NCBI GenBank assembly: GCA_017305515.1
Contig: JAFKKP010000314.1
Coordinates: 1 to 34,436, forward strand
DNA: 34,436 nt
Source: Hyphomicrobiales bacterium
GTDB taxonomy: Bacteria; Pseudomonadota; Alphaproteobacteria; Rhizobiales; Xanthobacteraceae
Reading direction: 5' to 3'
Below, piece by piece: positions 1-8,290 of this stretch. Position 1 is the stretch's first letter; the number at the start of each line of letters is the position of its first letter. The notes beneath the pieces were generated by a model. The model was not told the origin of the DNA. It made no database searches and saw nothing but the letters and a program-made list of their open reading frames with translations. Both the position numbers and the translations under genes were made by a program.

Positions 1-1593
1 CCAGTAGAACGCCTGTTCGTTACCGGGCGACAGCGACTGGTCCCAGCGGTTCTGGATCATGTCGAAGTCGAATGCGAGACGACGCTGGTCGAATTGCACG
101 GCATCGACCGAGCGAACCGCGATCTCGATGCCGGCGCGCTTGAGATCGCGCTGGTAGGCAAGCGCAATGCGCTCCTGATCCCGCGTTGTCACCAAAATCT
201 CGAATGTGAACGGCTGGTGCGTCGCGCGGTGGCGCATTACCGTGCCGTCGAGATCGTAACCGGCCTGCGAAAACAGCGCCAAGGCCGCGCGCAGAGTCGT
301 GCGGTCACGTCCCGTTGCATCTGTGACGGGCAAACGGAACGTGCCATTGAGAATATCGGCGCGCACGGCGCTTGCGAAGGGTGCGAGAAGCTTGCGCTCG
401 ATTTCGTCAGCCGGGCGCTTGTAGGCCGACAATTCGGAGCCTGCGAAAAATCCGGCAGAGCGGCCATACAGTCCGAAGAAATAGTTGCGATTGATCCATT
501 CAAAATCGAACAGCAGTGTCAGCGCCTCGCGCACACGAATATCCGAAAACATCGAACGGCGCGTGTTGAAGACGAGAAATTCGGACGGCTGTGGAGTTTT
601 GAGCGTGAATTCATCGCGGATAATATTTCCGCTGCGGACGGCGGCGGTGTCGTAGCCTTCCGCCCAGCGCAGCGGCTCGGTCTCAACGCGGAAATCGTAG
701 AGCCCTCGCTTGAAGGCTTCAAAAGCACCGTTCGCCTCGCGGTAGTAGTCGAGCCGCACCTCGTCGAAATTCCACAAGCCACGATTGACGGGGAGATCGC
801 GACCCCAATAATTCGGATCGCGCGTCATCGTCACCGCAGCACCCGCGCGAACGTTGCTCACGCGATAGGGGCCTGACCCCATCGGCGCGGTAAGCGTGGT
901 TTCCTCGAAGGTCGCGACATCGACTGCGTGCTTGGCGAAGATCGGCATCAGGCCGAGGATCAGCGGCAGTTCGCGATCGTTGGCGTTCGGAAAGCTGAAT
1001 TTCACCGCCCGCTCGTCGAGCACTTCAGCTTTCTCGACCTTGGAATAGTAGAGCCGATGATTGGGACGGCCTTTGTCGCGCATCAGCATCCAGGAAAACA
1101 CAACATCCTCGGCGAGCACCGGCTTTCCGTCGGTGAATTTTGCCAAAGGGTCGATGCGAAAGGTAACGTAGCTGCGTGCATCGTCGGTCTCGACGCTTTT
1201 CGCCAGCAGTCCATAGAGCGTGAACGGTTCGTCGTTGCCACGCGCCATCAGGCTCTCAACGACGTAGCCGCGGATTTGCTGGACGGCGATGCCTTTCACA
1301 ATGAAGGGATTGAGACTGTCGAACGTTCCGGGCAGCCCGAAGACGATCCGGCCGCCCTTCGGCGCATCCGGATTCGCGTAAGGCATGTGCATGAAGCCGG
1401 CCGGCAGCGCCGGCACGCCATGCATGGCAATTCCATGCGAAGGTTTCGGCTGGTCCGCGATGGCTTCCGCGGACATCAGCGCAAGGAGAAGCGTCAGCGC
1501 CTGACAGAGTGCGGGAATCAGACGCGCCGGACGGCGAGGCTCACGGCCAGAAATGACGTTCGATTCGGAGCGATTCACACAGGAATTTACCAT
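1..1593 (-). CDS. YejA-like ABC transporter peptide-binding protein (family 5), 3' end cut by window edge
   Basis: Reading the minus strand from ATG at 1593 gives 531 open codons that run off the left edge. The N-terminus is a signal peptide: a basic stretch with RRPAR, a hydrophobic LTLLLALMSAEAIA segment and probable cleavage before DQPKPS. The mature start, HGVPALPAGFMHMPYANP then PKGGRIVFGLPGTFDSLNPF, is typical of the YejA branch of family 5 solute-binding proteins. Such proteins deliver peptides or peptide-like compounds (microcin C in E. coli) to an inner-membrane ABC importer. Family members have about 600 residues, so some 70-90 residues are missing. Partner permease genes would lie to the left, outside the window. 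No clear Shine-Dalgarno precedes the ATG. An in-frame ATG inside the signal peptide is less likely because it would remove the basic n-region. The substrate is inferred from the family only. Confidence 0.9.
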   Translation of the reverse strand, partial: MVNSCVNRSESNVISGREPRRPARLIPALCQALTLLLALMSAEAIADQPKPSHGIAMHGVPALPAGFMHMPYANPDAPKGGRIVFGLPGTFDSLNPFIVKGIAVQQIRGYVVESLMARGNDEPFTLYGLLAKSVETDDARSYVTFRIDPLAKFTDGKPVLAEDVVFSWMLMRDKGRPNHRLYYSKVEKAEVLDERAVKFSFPNANDRELPLILGLMPIFAKHAVDVATFEETTLTAPMGSGPYRVSNVRAGAAVTMTRDPNYWGRDLPVNRGLWNFDEVRLDYYREANGAFEAFKRGLYDFRVETEPLRWAEGYDTAAVRSGNIIRDEFTLKTPQPSEFLVFNTRRSMFSDIRVREALTLLFDFEWINRNYFFGLYGRSAGFFAGSELSAYKRPADEIERKLLAPFASAVRADILNGTFRLPVTDATGRDRTTLRAALALFSQAGYDLDGTVMRHRATHQPFTFEILVTTRDQERIALAYQRDLKRAGIEIAVRSVDAVQFDQRRLAFDFDMIQNRWDQSLSPGNEQAFYW

Positions 1594-1747
1594 CGGCGTA
1601 CACTATCCGGCCTGCCGAAAGCGCCAAAATAGGGCCGATGGCATTGATCTTTTCGTCCGCCGTTGTATTGAGGGCGGCCAATTCAGGGTGGTTTGGGCGT
1701 CTGTCACGTATCCGCCTCAATTGGCTCCGAGACAGCCGCCGACAGTC

Positions 1748-1777
1748 GGCGCCACGCCCAATAAGTTGGCGGGCGCC
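1748..1777 (+). promoter_or_regulatory. Hairpin in the 5' leader of the ialB-like gene
   Basis: GGCGCC-A-CGCC-C-AA pairs with TTGGCGGGCGCC around a TAAG loop, giving twelve base pairs with two single-base bulges. It ends 23 bases before the ATG at 1801. Between it and the ATG, AGAAA (1784-1788) can pair with TTTCT (1793-1797) around the GGGT of the ribosome-binding site. Both structures are seen by eye; no folding energy was computed, and a regulatory role is inference. Confidence 0.3.
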
Positions 1778-1800
1778 ACGTTCAGAAAGGGTTTTCTACA

Positions 1801-2580
1801 ATGAATTTCCGTATCTTGGCTGCGCAGGCCTTGCCGCGCGGGCGAGTTTTCGCCGCGTTGGCCGCCGGAACCGTTTTTACAGCGATCGCCTCCGGCGCGT
1901 TCGCGCAAGCTCCCGCGCCTGCACCGGCTACGAAAGCACCAAAGGCACCGGCGGCACCGAAGGCGGGTGCTGCTCCGGCACCGGCAGCAGGTGGACAGCA
2001 GGCTGCTCCGGCAGCGGGCGACCAGCAGCAGCAACAGGTTCAGCTGATCTATCAGCCGTGGGCCAAGTACTGCATGAAGGGCCAGGACGCCAACGCCAAG
2101 GAAGTCTGCTTCATCGGCAAGGACGGCCGCATCGAATCCGGCCAGACCGTTGTCGCCGCCGTCATCATCGAGCCGAAGGGCGAGCCGAAGAAGATTCTTC
2201 GCGTGACGCTGCCGCTCGGCATGGCACTGGTGCAGGGCACCCGCGTTGTGGTCGACAGCAACCAGCCGGCGCAGAGCCCGTTCGTCGCATGTTTCCAGAA
2301 CGGCTGCATGTCGGACTACGAATTCACGCCGGAAATGCTTGCGTCGATGAAGAAGGGCACCAACTTCTTCGTGCAGGCCATTCAGGTCAACGGTTCGCCG
2401 ATCACATTGCCGCTGCCGCTCGCGGAATTCGCGAAGGCCTATGACGGCCCGCCGACCGATCCGAAGGTGTTTGAAGAGAACCAGAAGAAATTGCAGGAAG
2501 AATTGCAGAAGCGTGCGGCTGAAGCCCGTGCGAAGCTCGAAGGTGCGGGTGGCGCGCCTGCAAATCCGGCAGCTAAGTAA
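1801..2580 (+). CDS. IalB-family (invasion-associated locus B) periplasmic protein
   Basis: The protein has 259 residues. It starts with a signal peptide (hydrophobic core near residues 18-35, cleavage likely after GAFAQA). A low-complexity Ala/Pro/Lys/Gln linker covers roughly residues 36-80 and is probably disordered. The conserved IalB domain follows, from about residue 83 (YQPWAKYCMKG) to 212, with Cys residues in YCMKG, EVCFIG and VACFQNGC that could form disulphides. The end (PKVFEENQKKLQEELQKR) is charged and probably helical. IalB was named from Bartonella, where it affects erythrocyte invasion, but free-living Hyphomicrobiales carry several copies and their general role is unclear. 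AAAGGG lies about 9 bases before the ATG. The gene is monocistronic, with a divergent gene upstream and a strong terminator downstream. Confidence 0.88.
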   Translation: MNFRILAAQALPRGRVFAALAAGTVFTAIASGAFAQAPAPAPATKAPKAPAAPKAGAAPAPAAGGQQAAPAAGDQQQQQVQLIYQPWAKYCMKGQDANAKEVCFIGKDGRIESGQTVVAAVIIEPKGEPKKILRVTLPLGMALVQGTRVVVDSNQPAQSPFVACFQNGCMSDYEFTPEMLASMKKGTNFFVQAIQVNGSPITLPLPLAEFAKAYDGPPTDPKVFEENQKKLQEELQKRAAEARAKLEGAGGAPANPAAK

Positions 2581-2600
2581 TCGTCATTTCACGATTGTGC

Positions 2601-2629
2601 AAAAGGCGCGCAGCAATGCGCGCCTTTTT
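2601..2629. terminator. Rho-independent terminator, probably bidirectional
   Basis: AAAAGGCGCGC pairs perfectly with GCGCGCCTTTT around the loop AGCAAT, and a T run follows on the plus strand. The A run on the 5' side gives a T run on the minus strand too. It sits between the ialB-like gene (stop 2580) and the convergent NTF2-like gene (stop 2666), so it can serve both. Confidence 0.9.
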
Positions 2630-2665
2630 CGATTCCGGCGTCCAAATCAGGATGACGCCGGCGCC

Positions 2666-3049
2666 CTAGAACATTCCGTTTGAATTCTCGGCCTTGTCCG
2701 GGATCACCTGCAACACGTCCCAGTGCTCGACAATTTTGCCATCGCCGTCGAAGCGGAAGATGTCAATGCCGGCATAATCCCTGTCGCCGGGCCAATGCTG
2801 GAAACAGTGAAGCACGACGAAATTGCCGTCGGCGAAGGAACGTTTGATCTCGACACGCTTGGCCGGATACTCGCGCGCCATCCGCTCGAAATAATCGATG
2901 AAGGATTGCTTGCCGTCGCCGACGCCGGGATTGTGCTGGATATAAACGTCGCCGGTAAACCGCGCGACAGCGTCGCGCGGCCGGCAGGCGTTGAACATCA
3001 TTTCATAGAAAGCGATCGCGGTTTGCCGGTTGCGCTCGGTATCGGCCAT
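2666..3049 (-). CDS. NTF2/SnoaL-like small protein
   Basis: The protein has 127 residues with the SnoaL-like pattern: an N-terminal helix ([14 protein letters not shown]), then [19 protein letters not shown], then a strand-rich half ending HWDVLQVIP. This is the cone-shaped NTF2-like fold. The HNP and HWD motifs are typical of the large group annotated as nuclear transport factor 2 family or predicted SnoaL-like aldol-condensation enzymes, and no specific substrate can be assigned. No signal peptide is seen, so it is probably cytosolic. It starts 13 bases after the hspQ stop on the same strand, so the two genes are probably co-transcribed. Confidence 0.85.
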   Translation of the reverse strand: MADTERNRQTAIAFYEMMFNACRPRDAVARFTGDVYIQHNPGVGDGKQSFIDYFERMAREYPAKRVEIKRSFADGNFVVLHCFQHWPGDRDYAGIDIFRFDGDGKIVEHWDVLQVIPDKAENSNGMF

Positions 3050-3062
3050 CCGGGGGCGACCG

Positions 3063-3395
3063 TCAGTTCAGGGACGGATTGCGCGGACGATAGCTGCCCG
3101 ACTTGTCCTTCACGAAAATTTCGGCAACCTGCGAATGGCGGATCGGTTCGCCTGAATCGTCCGGCAAAAGGTTCTGCTCGGAGACATAGGCGACGTATTC
3201 CGATTCGGAGTTTTCCGCGAGCAGATGATAAAACGGCTGGTCCTTGTGCGGCCGCATTTCCTCGGGGATCGAGAGCCACCATTCCTCGGTGTTGTTGAAC
3301 ACAGGATCGATGTCGTAAATCACGCCACGAAACGAAAAAATCCGGTGGCGGACAATCTGGCCGATCTGAAATTTGGCGGTGCGCGGTTGAATCAT
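3063..3395 (-). CDS. hspQ: HspQ (YccV-like) heat-shock protein / protease specificity factor
   Basis: The protein has 110 residues and matches the HspQ/YccV family through [20 protein letters not shown] near the N-terminus, then [34 protein letters not shown] and a basic end. HspQ was first described as binding hemimethylated DNA; in enterobacteria it modulates Lon protease and is heat-inducible. The length is close to the family norm of about 105. It leads a short minus-strand pair with the NTF2-like gene. The 122 bases between its start and the divergent AEC gene must hold promoters for both, but no heat-shock promoter was convincingly recognised. Confidence 0.93.
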   Translation of the reverse strand: MIQPRTAKFQIGQIVRHRIFSFRGVIYDIDPVFNNTEEWWLSIPEEMRPHKDQPFYHLLAENSESEYVAYVSEQNLLPDDSGEPIRHSQVAEIFVKDKSGSYRPRNPSLN

Positions 3396-3517
3396 CTCTC
3401 GTCGAATAGACCATGATTGTGGCCGATGCTAGAGCCAATGGCCCGTTTCGCCCGTCATTCAGCGCGGTTCAGGGGGCCGTGTTTCAGCCTAAAAGCCGGT
3501 AGCTCAAGCGGGTAGCG

Positions 3518-4471
3518 ATGATCGACATTCTCAATCTGGCGCTTCCGTATTTCGGGCTGATCTTCATCGGCTTCGCTTGCGGAAAGTATAAACGCCTTCC
3601 GGAAGCCGGTCTCGCGTGGATGAATTTTTTTCTGCTTTACGTGTCCTTGCCGGCACTGTTTTTCCGCATTCTGGCAAAGACGCCGTTCGAGGAACTGAAC
3701 AACCTGCCGTTCATTATCGCCACCACGCTGGCGACCGCGCTGGCATTCACGCTCTCCCTCTTTGGCGGACGATTGATCGGAAAACTGTCGTGGCGCGAAT
3801 CGTCGATGGCGGGATTAGCCGGCGGCTACGGCAATATCGGTTACATGGGGCCGGGGCTGGCACTCGCAACACTTGGCGCGAAGGCCGCAGTGCCGGTCGC
3901 GCTCGTGTTCTGTTTTGACACCATCTTCCTGTTTTCGATCACGCCGCTGCTGATGGTACTGTCCGACGGCGAAAAGAGGCCGCTGTTGCCGACGGCGGGA
4001 TTGATTGCAAAGCAGATCTTTCTGCATCCCTTGATCGTCGCATCCTATTTCGGCGCGCTGGTTGCGTTCTTTCACATTCCGATACCGGTCGGCATCGACA
4101 GCATGCTGCAATTCCTGCAAAGCGCGGCGGCACCTGTCGCGCTGTTCGCGCTAGGTGTCACGGTCGCGTTGCGTCCGTTCGAGCGTGTGCCATGGGAATT
4201 GCCCGGCATCATTGGCATCAAACTTTTGGCACATCCACTGATCGTGTTCGGATTGCTGTTGACGCTCGGCCCGTTCCCGCCGCAATGGGCGGCTGCCGCG
4301 TTACTCCTCGCGTCATTGCCGCCCGCACTGAACGTCTTCGTCATCGCGCGACAGTACGAAACCTGGGTCGAACCCGCATCCGCCGCCGTGCTGATCGGCA
4401 CATTCGTGTCCGTCGTCACACTCACCAGCGTGATGTGGCTGCTGAGAACCGGAACGCTTGTTTTTCCGTAG
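3518..4471 (+). CDS. AEC-family (auxin efflux carrier type) permease
   Basis: The protein has 317 residues and is strongly hydrophobic, with about ten membrane segments in two halves separated by a more polar stretch near residues 145-165. The opening (ILNLALPYFGLIFIGFACGK), the GGYGNIGYMGPGLAL motif near residue 107 and VFVIARQYE near the end are typical of bacterial AEC transporters. These inner-membrane proteins carry small organic acids such as malate or malonate; the substrate here is unknown. The chosen ATG lacks a strong Shine-Dalgarno, but the family-like N-terminus begins immediately. It ends 3 bases before the stop of the convergent UbiH-type gene, so there is no room for a dedicated terminator. 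Confidence 0.9.
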   Translation: MIDILNLALPYFGLIFIGFACGKYKRLPEAGLAWMNFFLLYVSLPALFFRILAKTPFEELNNLPFIIATTLATALAFTLSLFGGRLIGKLSWRESSMAGLAGGYGNIGYMGPGLALATLGAKAAVPVALVFCFDTIFLFSITPLLMVLSDGEKRPLLPTAGLIAKQIFLHPLIVASYFGALVAFFHIPIPVGIDSMLQFLQSAAAPVALFALGVTVALRPFERVPWELPGIIGIKLLAHPLIVFGLLLTLGPFPPQWAAAALLLASLPPALNVFVIARQYETWVEPASAAVLIGTFVSVVTLTSVMWLLRTGTLVFP

Positions 4472-4474
4472 AAT

Positions 4475-5671
4475 TCAGCGTGCCCGCCAGGACGGCGAAA
4501 GGCCTTCGCGCATCGCCATGCGCCGAACCGGGCCGATCGTGTTGAGCGCATGCAGCCCGGCGGCACGCAACGATTGCGCGGGAAGAAAATCAGCGAGCAG
4601 TGTGCGGTTGGCCATATCGACCGCGAATACGCGGCTAAAAATATCCGCGCGGCGGTCGCGCTCGTATCGCCGCAATACGTCGTCCGATCCGGGATCGCGG
4701 CCGTCCGCAGTTGCGGCCTCCGCGACCGCCACAATATCCGCCGCGTCGCGCAGCCCCATGTTGAGACCCTGCGCGCCGATGGGTGGGAGGACGTGCGCGG
4801 CTTCACCGATCAGCGCGATGCGATTTGCCGCGAGCCGCTCCGGCGTTTCGATTGCCAAGGGAAAAGCATTCCGACCCGGTGCAACCGTCATTCGGCCAAA
4901 GATCGAATGCGACTGACGCTCCACTGCTTCGGCCAATTGTTCGTCGGACAACGATTGCAGGCGCGCAGCGTCGTCAGACTTTACGACCCACACGACGCTC
5001 GAATTGTTGCCGGGCAGGGGTACGAATACGCACGGACCCGAGGCCGTGTGAAACTCCACCGAGCAATCGTTATGAGGGCGCGCGTGCGACACATTCAGCG
5101 TGAGCGCAACCTGACCGAGTTCGCGGCGTTTGACCGCGATGCCGGCTGCCTCGCGGCACAGCGAATGACGGCCGTCCGCGCCGACGACGAGTTGCGCGGA
5201 AATGGAATCGCCATTCGAGGTTTCGACATGCACGGCGTCTTCGCTGGGCGTAACGGAGCGCGCATCGTCATGGATCCAGCTCAGGTTCGTCAATCCATCG
5301 GCACGCGACATCATCGCCGCGAGCAGATCGAGATTGGCGATGTTATAGCCGAACGCTTCCATGCCGATTTCATCGGACGAGAATTTGACTTCCGGCGCGC
5401 GAATAAGCCGGCTGGTATCGTCCACAAGCCGCATGACGCGCAGCGCCGCTGCCCGATGGCGGCATCGCGTCCACACATTGAGCGAATCCAGATAGCCGAT
5501 GGAGTTTCCGAGCAGTGCCGTCGTGCGGTTATCGGGATAGGCCCCGCGCCGCGCAAACAAAGCGACCGAAATACCTGCCTGCGCCATCGAGATTGCACAT
5601 GCGAGGCCGGCGGGTCCGCCACCGATCACGGCAACCTGAAAGGATTTCGATGAAGGCAAATCGCTAGCCAT
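4475..5671 (-). CDS. UbiH/UbiF/COQ6-family FAD-dependent hydroxylase, probable ubiquinone biosynthesis
   Basis: From ATG at 5671 the protein has 398 residues. The FAD-binding GGGPAG lies at residues 17-22, a VVGADGRHS motif in the middle, and the family signature IGEAAHVLPP followed by IGAQGLNMGLRDA in the C-terminal half. The family hydroxylates the ring of ubiquinone precursors (UbiH, UbiI, UbiF and UbiL differ in position), and which carbon is modified here cannot be read by eye. An upstream in-frame ATG at 5752 would add 27 residues unlike the family and run almost to the divergent pcs start, so 5671 is preferred. E replaces the more usual D in IG[DE]AAH. Confidence 0.9.
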   Translation of the reverse strand: MASDLPSSKSFQVAVIGGGPAGLACAISMAQAGISVALFARRGAYPDNRTTALLGNSIGYLDSLNVWTRCRHRAAALRVMRLVDDTSRLIRAPEVKFSSDEIGMEAFGYNIANLDLLAAMMSRADGLTNLSWIHDDARSVTPSEDAVHVETSNGDSISAQLVVGADGRHSLCREAAGIAVKRRELGQVALTLNVSHARPHNDCSVEFHTASGPCVFVPLPGNNSSVVWVVKSDDAARLQSLSDEQLAEAVERQSHSIFGRMTVAPGRNAFPLAIETPERLAANRIALIGEAAHVLPPIGAQGLNMGLRDAADIVAVAEAATADGRDPGSDDVLRRYERDRRADIFSRVFAVDMANRTLLADFLPAQSLRAAGLHALNTIGPVRRMAMREGLSPSWRAR

Positions 5672-5757
5672 TAGGTAGATATGTTCCAGTTGTTCACGCG
5701 GCACAAGGCCGCAAGCGCGATATGTCCAAATACCGAAATTACTGATAGTCACCCGGA

Positions 5758-6492
5758 ATGAGTCCGCAACGGCGACGCAAATCGAAACAGGTCACGGCGA
5801 AGGCGCGGGCCGGGGCATTCGGCATTCATATTTTTACGGCGCTCGGTGCGGCGATTGCTTTGCTGGCGCTGCTCGAGGCCGTCCGGGAACATTGGTCGCT
5901 GATGTTCGGATGGCTCGGCGTCGCACTGCTGATCGACGCTATCGACGGGCCGATGGCGCGAAAATTCGATGTCAAAGGCGCGCTGCCGAATTGGTCCGGC
6001 GACACGCTCGACCTCGTCGTCGATTTCGTCACCTACGTTTTTGTTCCCGCATATGCGATCACGGCGAGCGGCCTGCTCATTCCGCTCGCGACGCCGATGC
6101 TGGGTGTGGCCATCGTCGTATCGGGCGCGCTGTATTTCGCCGACAAGCGCATGAAAGGCGAGGACAACCATTTCCGCGGATTTCCCGCGCTGTGGAATGC
6201 CGCCGCCTTCTACCTGTTTCTTCTCAAGCCGCCGGCCGCCGTCGGAAGCCTGCTGCTGGCAATTCTCGTCGTGCTGACATTCGTGCCGTTCAACGTGATG
6301 CATCCGCTGCGCACGATCAGGTTTCGCACGTTCAATCTGGCGCTGATTGCGGTGTGGGCGCTGTTGGCGATCTTCATCCTCTGGTCGAATTTTGAAGTCT
6401 CATTCTGGGTCACGGTCGCTTTTTGCATTGTTGGCGGCTATGTGATGTTGAGCGACAAGCTGATTCAAATCGCAGGACTTTCACGCGCATGA
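5758..6492 (+). CDS. pcs: Phosphatidylcholine synthase (CDP-diacylglycerol choline O-phosphatidyltransferase)
   Basis: The protein has 244 residues with about eight membrane segments. It carries the CDP-alcohol phosphotransferase signature in its Pcs form: DG at 63-64, AR at 67-68, G at 81, D at 85 and D at 89, with the longer AR-to-G spacing typical of bacterial Pcs. The enzyme condenses CDP-diacylglycerol directly with choline to make phosphatidylcholine in the inner membrane, a route common in rhizobia and relatives. Conserved-looking blocks include ALYFADKRMKGEDNHFRGFP and VPFNVMHPLR. Its TGA stop overlaps the ATGATG start of the following TerC-family gene, so the two are translationally coupled. 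Confidence 0.93.
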   Translation: MSPQRRRKSKQVTAKARAGAFGIHIFTALGAAIALLALLEAVREHWSLMFGWLGVALLIDAIDGPMARKFDVKGALPNWSGDTLDLVVDFVTYVFVPAYAITASGLLIPLATPMLGVAIVVSGALYFADKRMKGEDNHFRGFPALWNAAAFYLFLLKPPAAVGSLLLAILVVLTFVPFNVMHPLRTIRFRTFNLALIAVWALLAIFILWSNFEVSFWVTVAFCIVGGYVMLSDKLIQIAGLSRA

Positions 6493-7247
6493 TGGAATTG
6501 CTCACGAGCCCCGAAGCATGGGCCGCGCTGGTGACGCTGACCGCGCTCGAGATCGTGCTCGGCATCGACAACGTGATTTTCCTGTCCGTTATCGTGTCAC
6601 GCATCCCTCCGGCGCAAGCCGAGCATGCGCGCAAGATCGGCCTTGCACTGGCGCTGGTATTCCGCATCGCGCTCTTGAGCGCGCTGGTCTGGTTGATAGG
6701 CCTCACGAAGCCGGTTCTCGAAATCGGAAAGTTCGCGCTGTCGTGGCGAGACATCATCCTGATCGGCGGCGGATTTTTCCTGATTGCAAAGGCGACCCAC
6801 GAAATTCACGGCGAGGTCGAGGCGCGCGAGGGCGAGGACGGGCCGCGTTCCAAGGCGAGTGCATTTTTCTGGGTGATCGTCCAGATTGTCATCATCGATC
6901 TGGTATTCTCACTCGACTCGATCATCACGGCCATCGGCATGGCTCAGGATCTGGAGATCATGATCGCGGCGGTCGTGATCGCGGTTGGCGTGATGTATGT
7001 GTCGGCCGGGCCAGTTGCGGCGTTTGTCGCCGAACATCCGACAACGAAGATGCTCGCTCTGGCGTTCCTGGTTCTGATCGGCGTGGCACTCGTTGCGGAC
7101 GGATTTCACTATCACATCCCGCGTTCGTTCATTTACGTCGCCATCACGTTCTCGGCAGCGGTAGAAGCCTTCAACATTCTGGCGCAACGAAACCGCAGAA
7201 AGCGAACAAAGAGCGCGCAGCGCACGAAACGGCCTGCGCGGCGCTGA
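6489..7247 (+). CDS. TerC-family integral membrane protein
   Basis: From ATG at 6489 the protein has 252 residues and about seven membrane segments. LEIVLGIDNVIFLSVI near the start and IIDLVFSLDSIITAIGMA in the middle are the two repeated acidic TerC signatures. The longest open frame starts at 6423, but its first 22 residues are encoded inside pcs and are unlike the family. The tandem ATGATG at 6489-6494 overlaps the pcs stop. TerC-family proteins are linked to tellurite resistance and to manganese or other metal export, including during protein secretion; the substrate here is not determined. The tail is very basic (RNRRKRTKSAQRTKRPARR). Confidence 0.9.
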   Translation: MMELLTSPEAWAALVTLTALEIVLGIDNVIFLSVIVSRIPPAQAEHARKIGLALALVFRIALLSALVWLIGLTKPVLEIGKFALSWRDIILIGGGFFLIAKATHEIHGEVEAREGEDGPRSKASAFFWVIVQIVIIDLVFSLDSIITAIGMAQDLEIMIAAVVIAVGVMYVSAGPVAAFVAEHPTTKMLALAFLVLIGVALVADGFHYHIPRSFIYVAITFSAAVEAFNILAQRNRRKRTKSAQRTKRPARR

Positions 7248-7314
7248 CGTGCTTGCGGCTGGACATCGCGGCGCGCTTGGATAACTCTGCGGAAAATTCG
7301 GCCGGGAGCGGATC

Positions 7315-8289
7315 ATGACCAAGGCAGTGCGCGTTCACAAAGTCGGCGGACCGGAAGTTCTGACCTATGAAGATGTCGAGGTGCCGCCGCCCGCGAACGG
7401 GGAAGTCCGGATTCGCCAGCACGCCATCGGGCTGAACTTCATCGACACCTATTTCCGTTCCGGGCTCTACAAGGCACCAGGTTTTCCGTTCATCGCGGGC
7501 AACGAAGCGTCCGGCGAAGTCGTCTCGGTCGGGCCGGGTGTCACCAATTTTCATCCCGGAGATCGCGTCGCCTATTATTTCAATCTTGGCGGCTACGCCA
7601 GCGAGCGCAACATTCCGGCCGACAAGCTCGTGAAATTGCCGGACCACATCACGCATGAGCAGGCGGCTGTGCTGATGCTGAAGGGTCTGACTGTCTGGTA
7701 TCTGCTGTTCAAGACGTTTCCCGTCCAACCCGGCAATCGTGTTTTGATCCACGCAGCCGCAGGCGGCATCGGATTGCTCGCGTGTCAGTGGGCGAAGGCG
7801 CTCGGCGCAAACGTCATCGGAACCGTCGGCACGAAAGAGAAAGCGGACCTTGCGCTCGCCAACGGTTGCGATCACGTCATTCTCTACAAAGAGGAAGACT
7901 TTGCGGAGCGCGTCAAGCAGATCAGCCGTGGTGAACTGTGCGACGTGGTCTATGACGGCGTCGGCAAGGATACATTTCCCGGCTCGCTGAAATGTCTGAG
8001 ACTGCGCGGTCTGTTCGTGTCCTTCGGCAACGCTTCGGGTCCGGTACCGCCGTTTTCTATCGCTGAACTGAACAATCACGGCTCGCTGTTCGCGACGCGT
8101 CCGAAGCTCAACGACTATGTCGGCACACGCAAGGAACTGGTCGAAGGCGCCGATACGCTGTTCGCAGCCGTGCTGAATGGAACGATCCGTGTGCCGATCA
8201 ATCACGCCTATGCGTTGAAAGACGCCCAGAAGGCGCATCGAGATCTGGAAAGCCGCGCCACGACGGGTTCGTCGATCTTCAAGCCTTGA
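7315..8289 (+). CDS. Zinc-independent quinone oxidoreductase (NADPH:quinone reductase type, MDR superfamily)
   Basis: The protein has 324 residues. The N-terminal GroES-like half contains GLNFIDTYFRSGLYK and the block GNEASGEVVSVGPGV, and the Rossmann half carries the nucleotide motif AAAGGIGLLACQWAKALGA. Zinc-ligand cysteines of alcohol dehydrogenases are absent, as expected for the quinone reductase branch (Qor type). It probably reduces quinones with NADPH in the cytosol; crystallin-like or enoyl-reductase activity is an alternative. GGGAGCGG precedes the ATG. The stop is one base from the stop of convergent rimO. Confidence 0.9.
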   Translation: MTKAVRVHKVGGPEVLTYEDVEVPPPANGEVRIRQHAIGLNFIDTYFRSGLYKAPGFPFIAGNEASGEVVSVGPGVTNFHPGDRVAYYFNLGGYASERNIPADKLVKLPDHITHEQAAVLMLKGLTVWYLLFKTFPVQPGNRVLIHAAAGGIGLLACQWAKALGANVIGTVGTKEKADLALANGCDHVILYKEEDFAERVKQISRGELCDVVYDGVGKDTFPGSLKCLRLRGLFVSFGNASGPVPPFSIAELNNHGSLFATRPKLNDYVGTRKELVEGADTLFAAVLNGTIRVPINHAYALKDAQKAHRDLESRATTGSSIFKP

Positions 8290-8290
8290 C

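Noticed and set aside
94..1632. Two long plus-strand frames opposite the YejA-like gene
   Set aside because: The minus strand is open throughout with signal peptide and family motifs; the plus-strand products are unrecognisable.
4550..5653. 367-codon plus-strand frame opposite the UbiH-type gene
   Set aside because: It is Arg/His/Cys-rich, has no domain and mirrors a well-conserved FAD hydroxylase.
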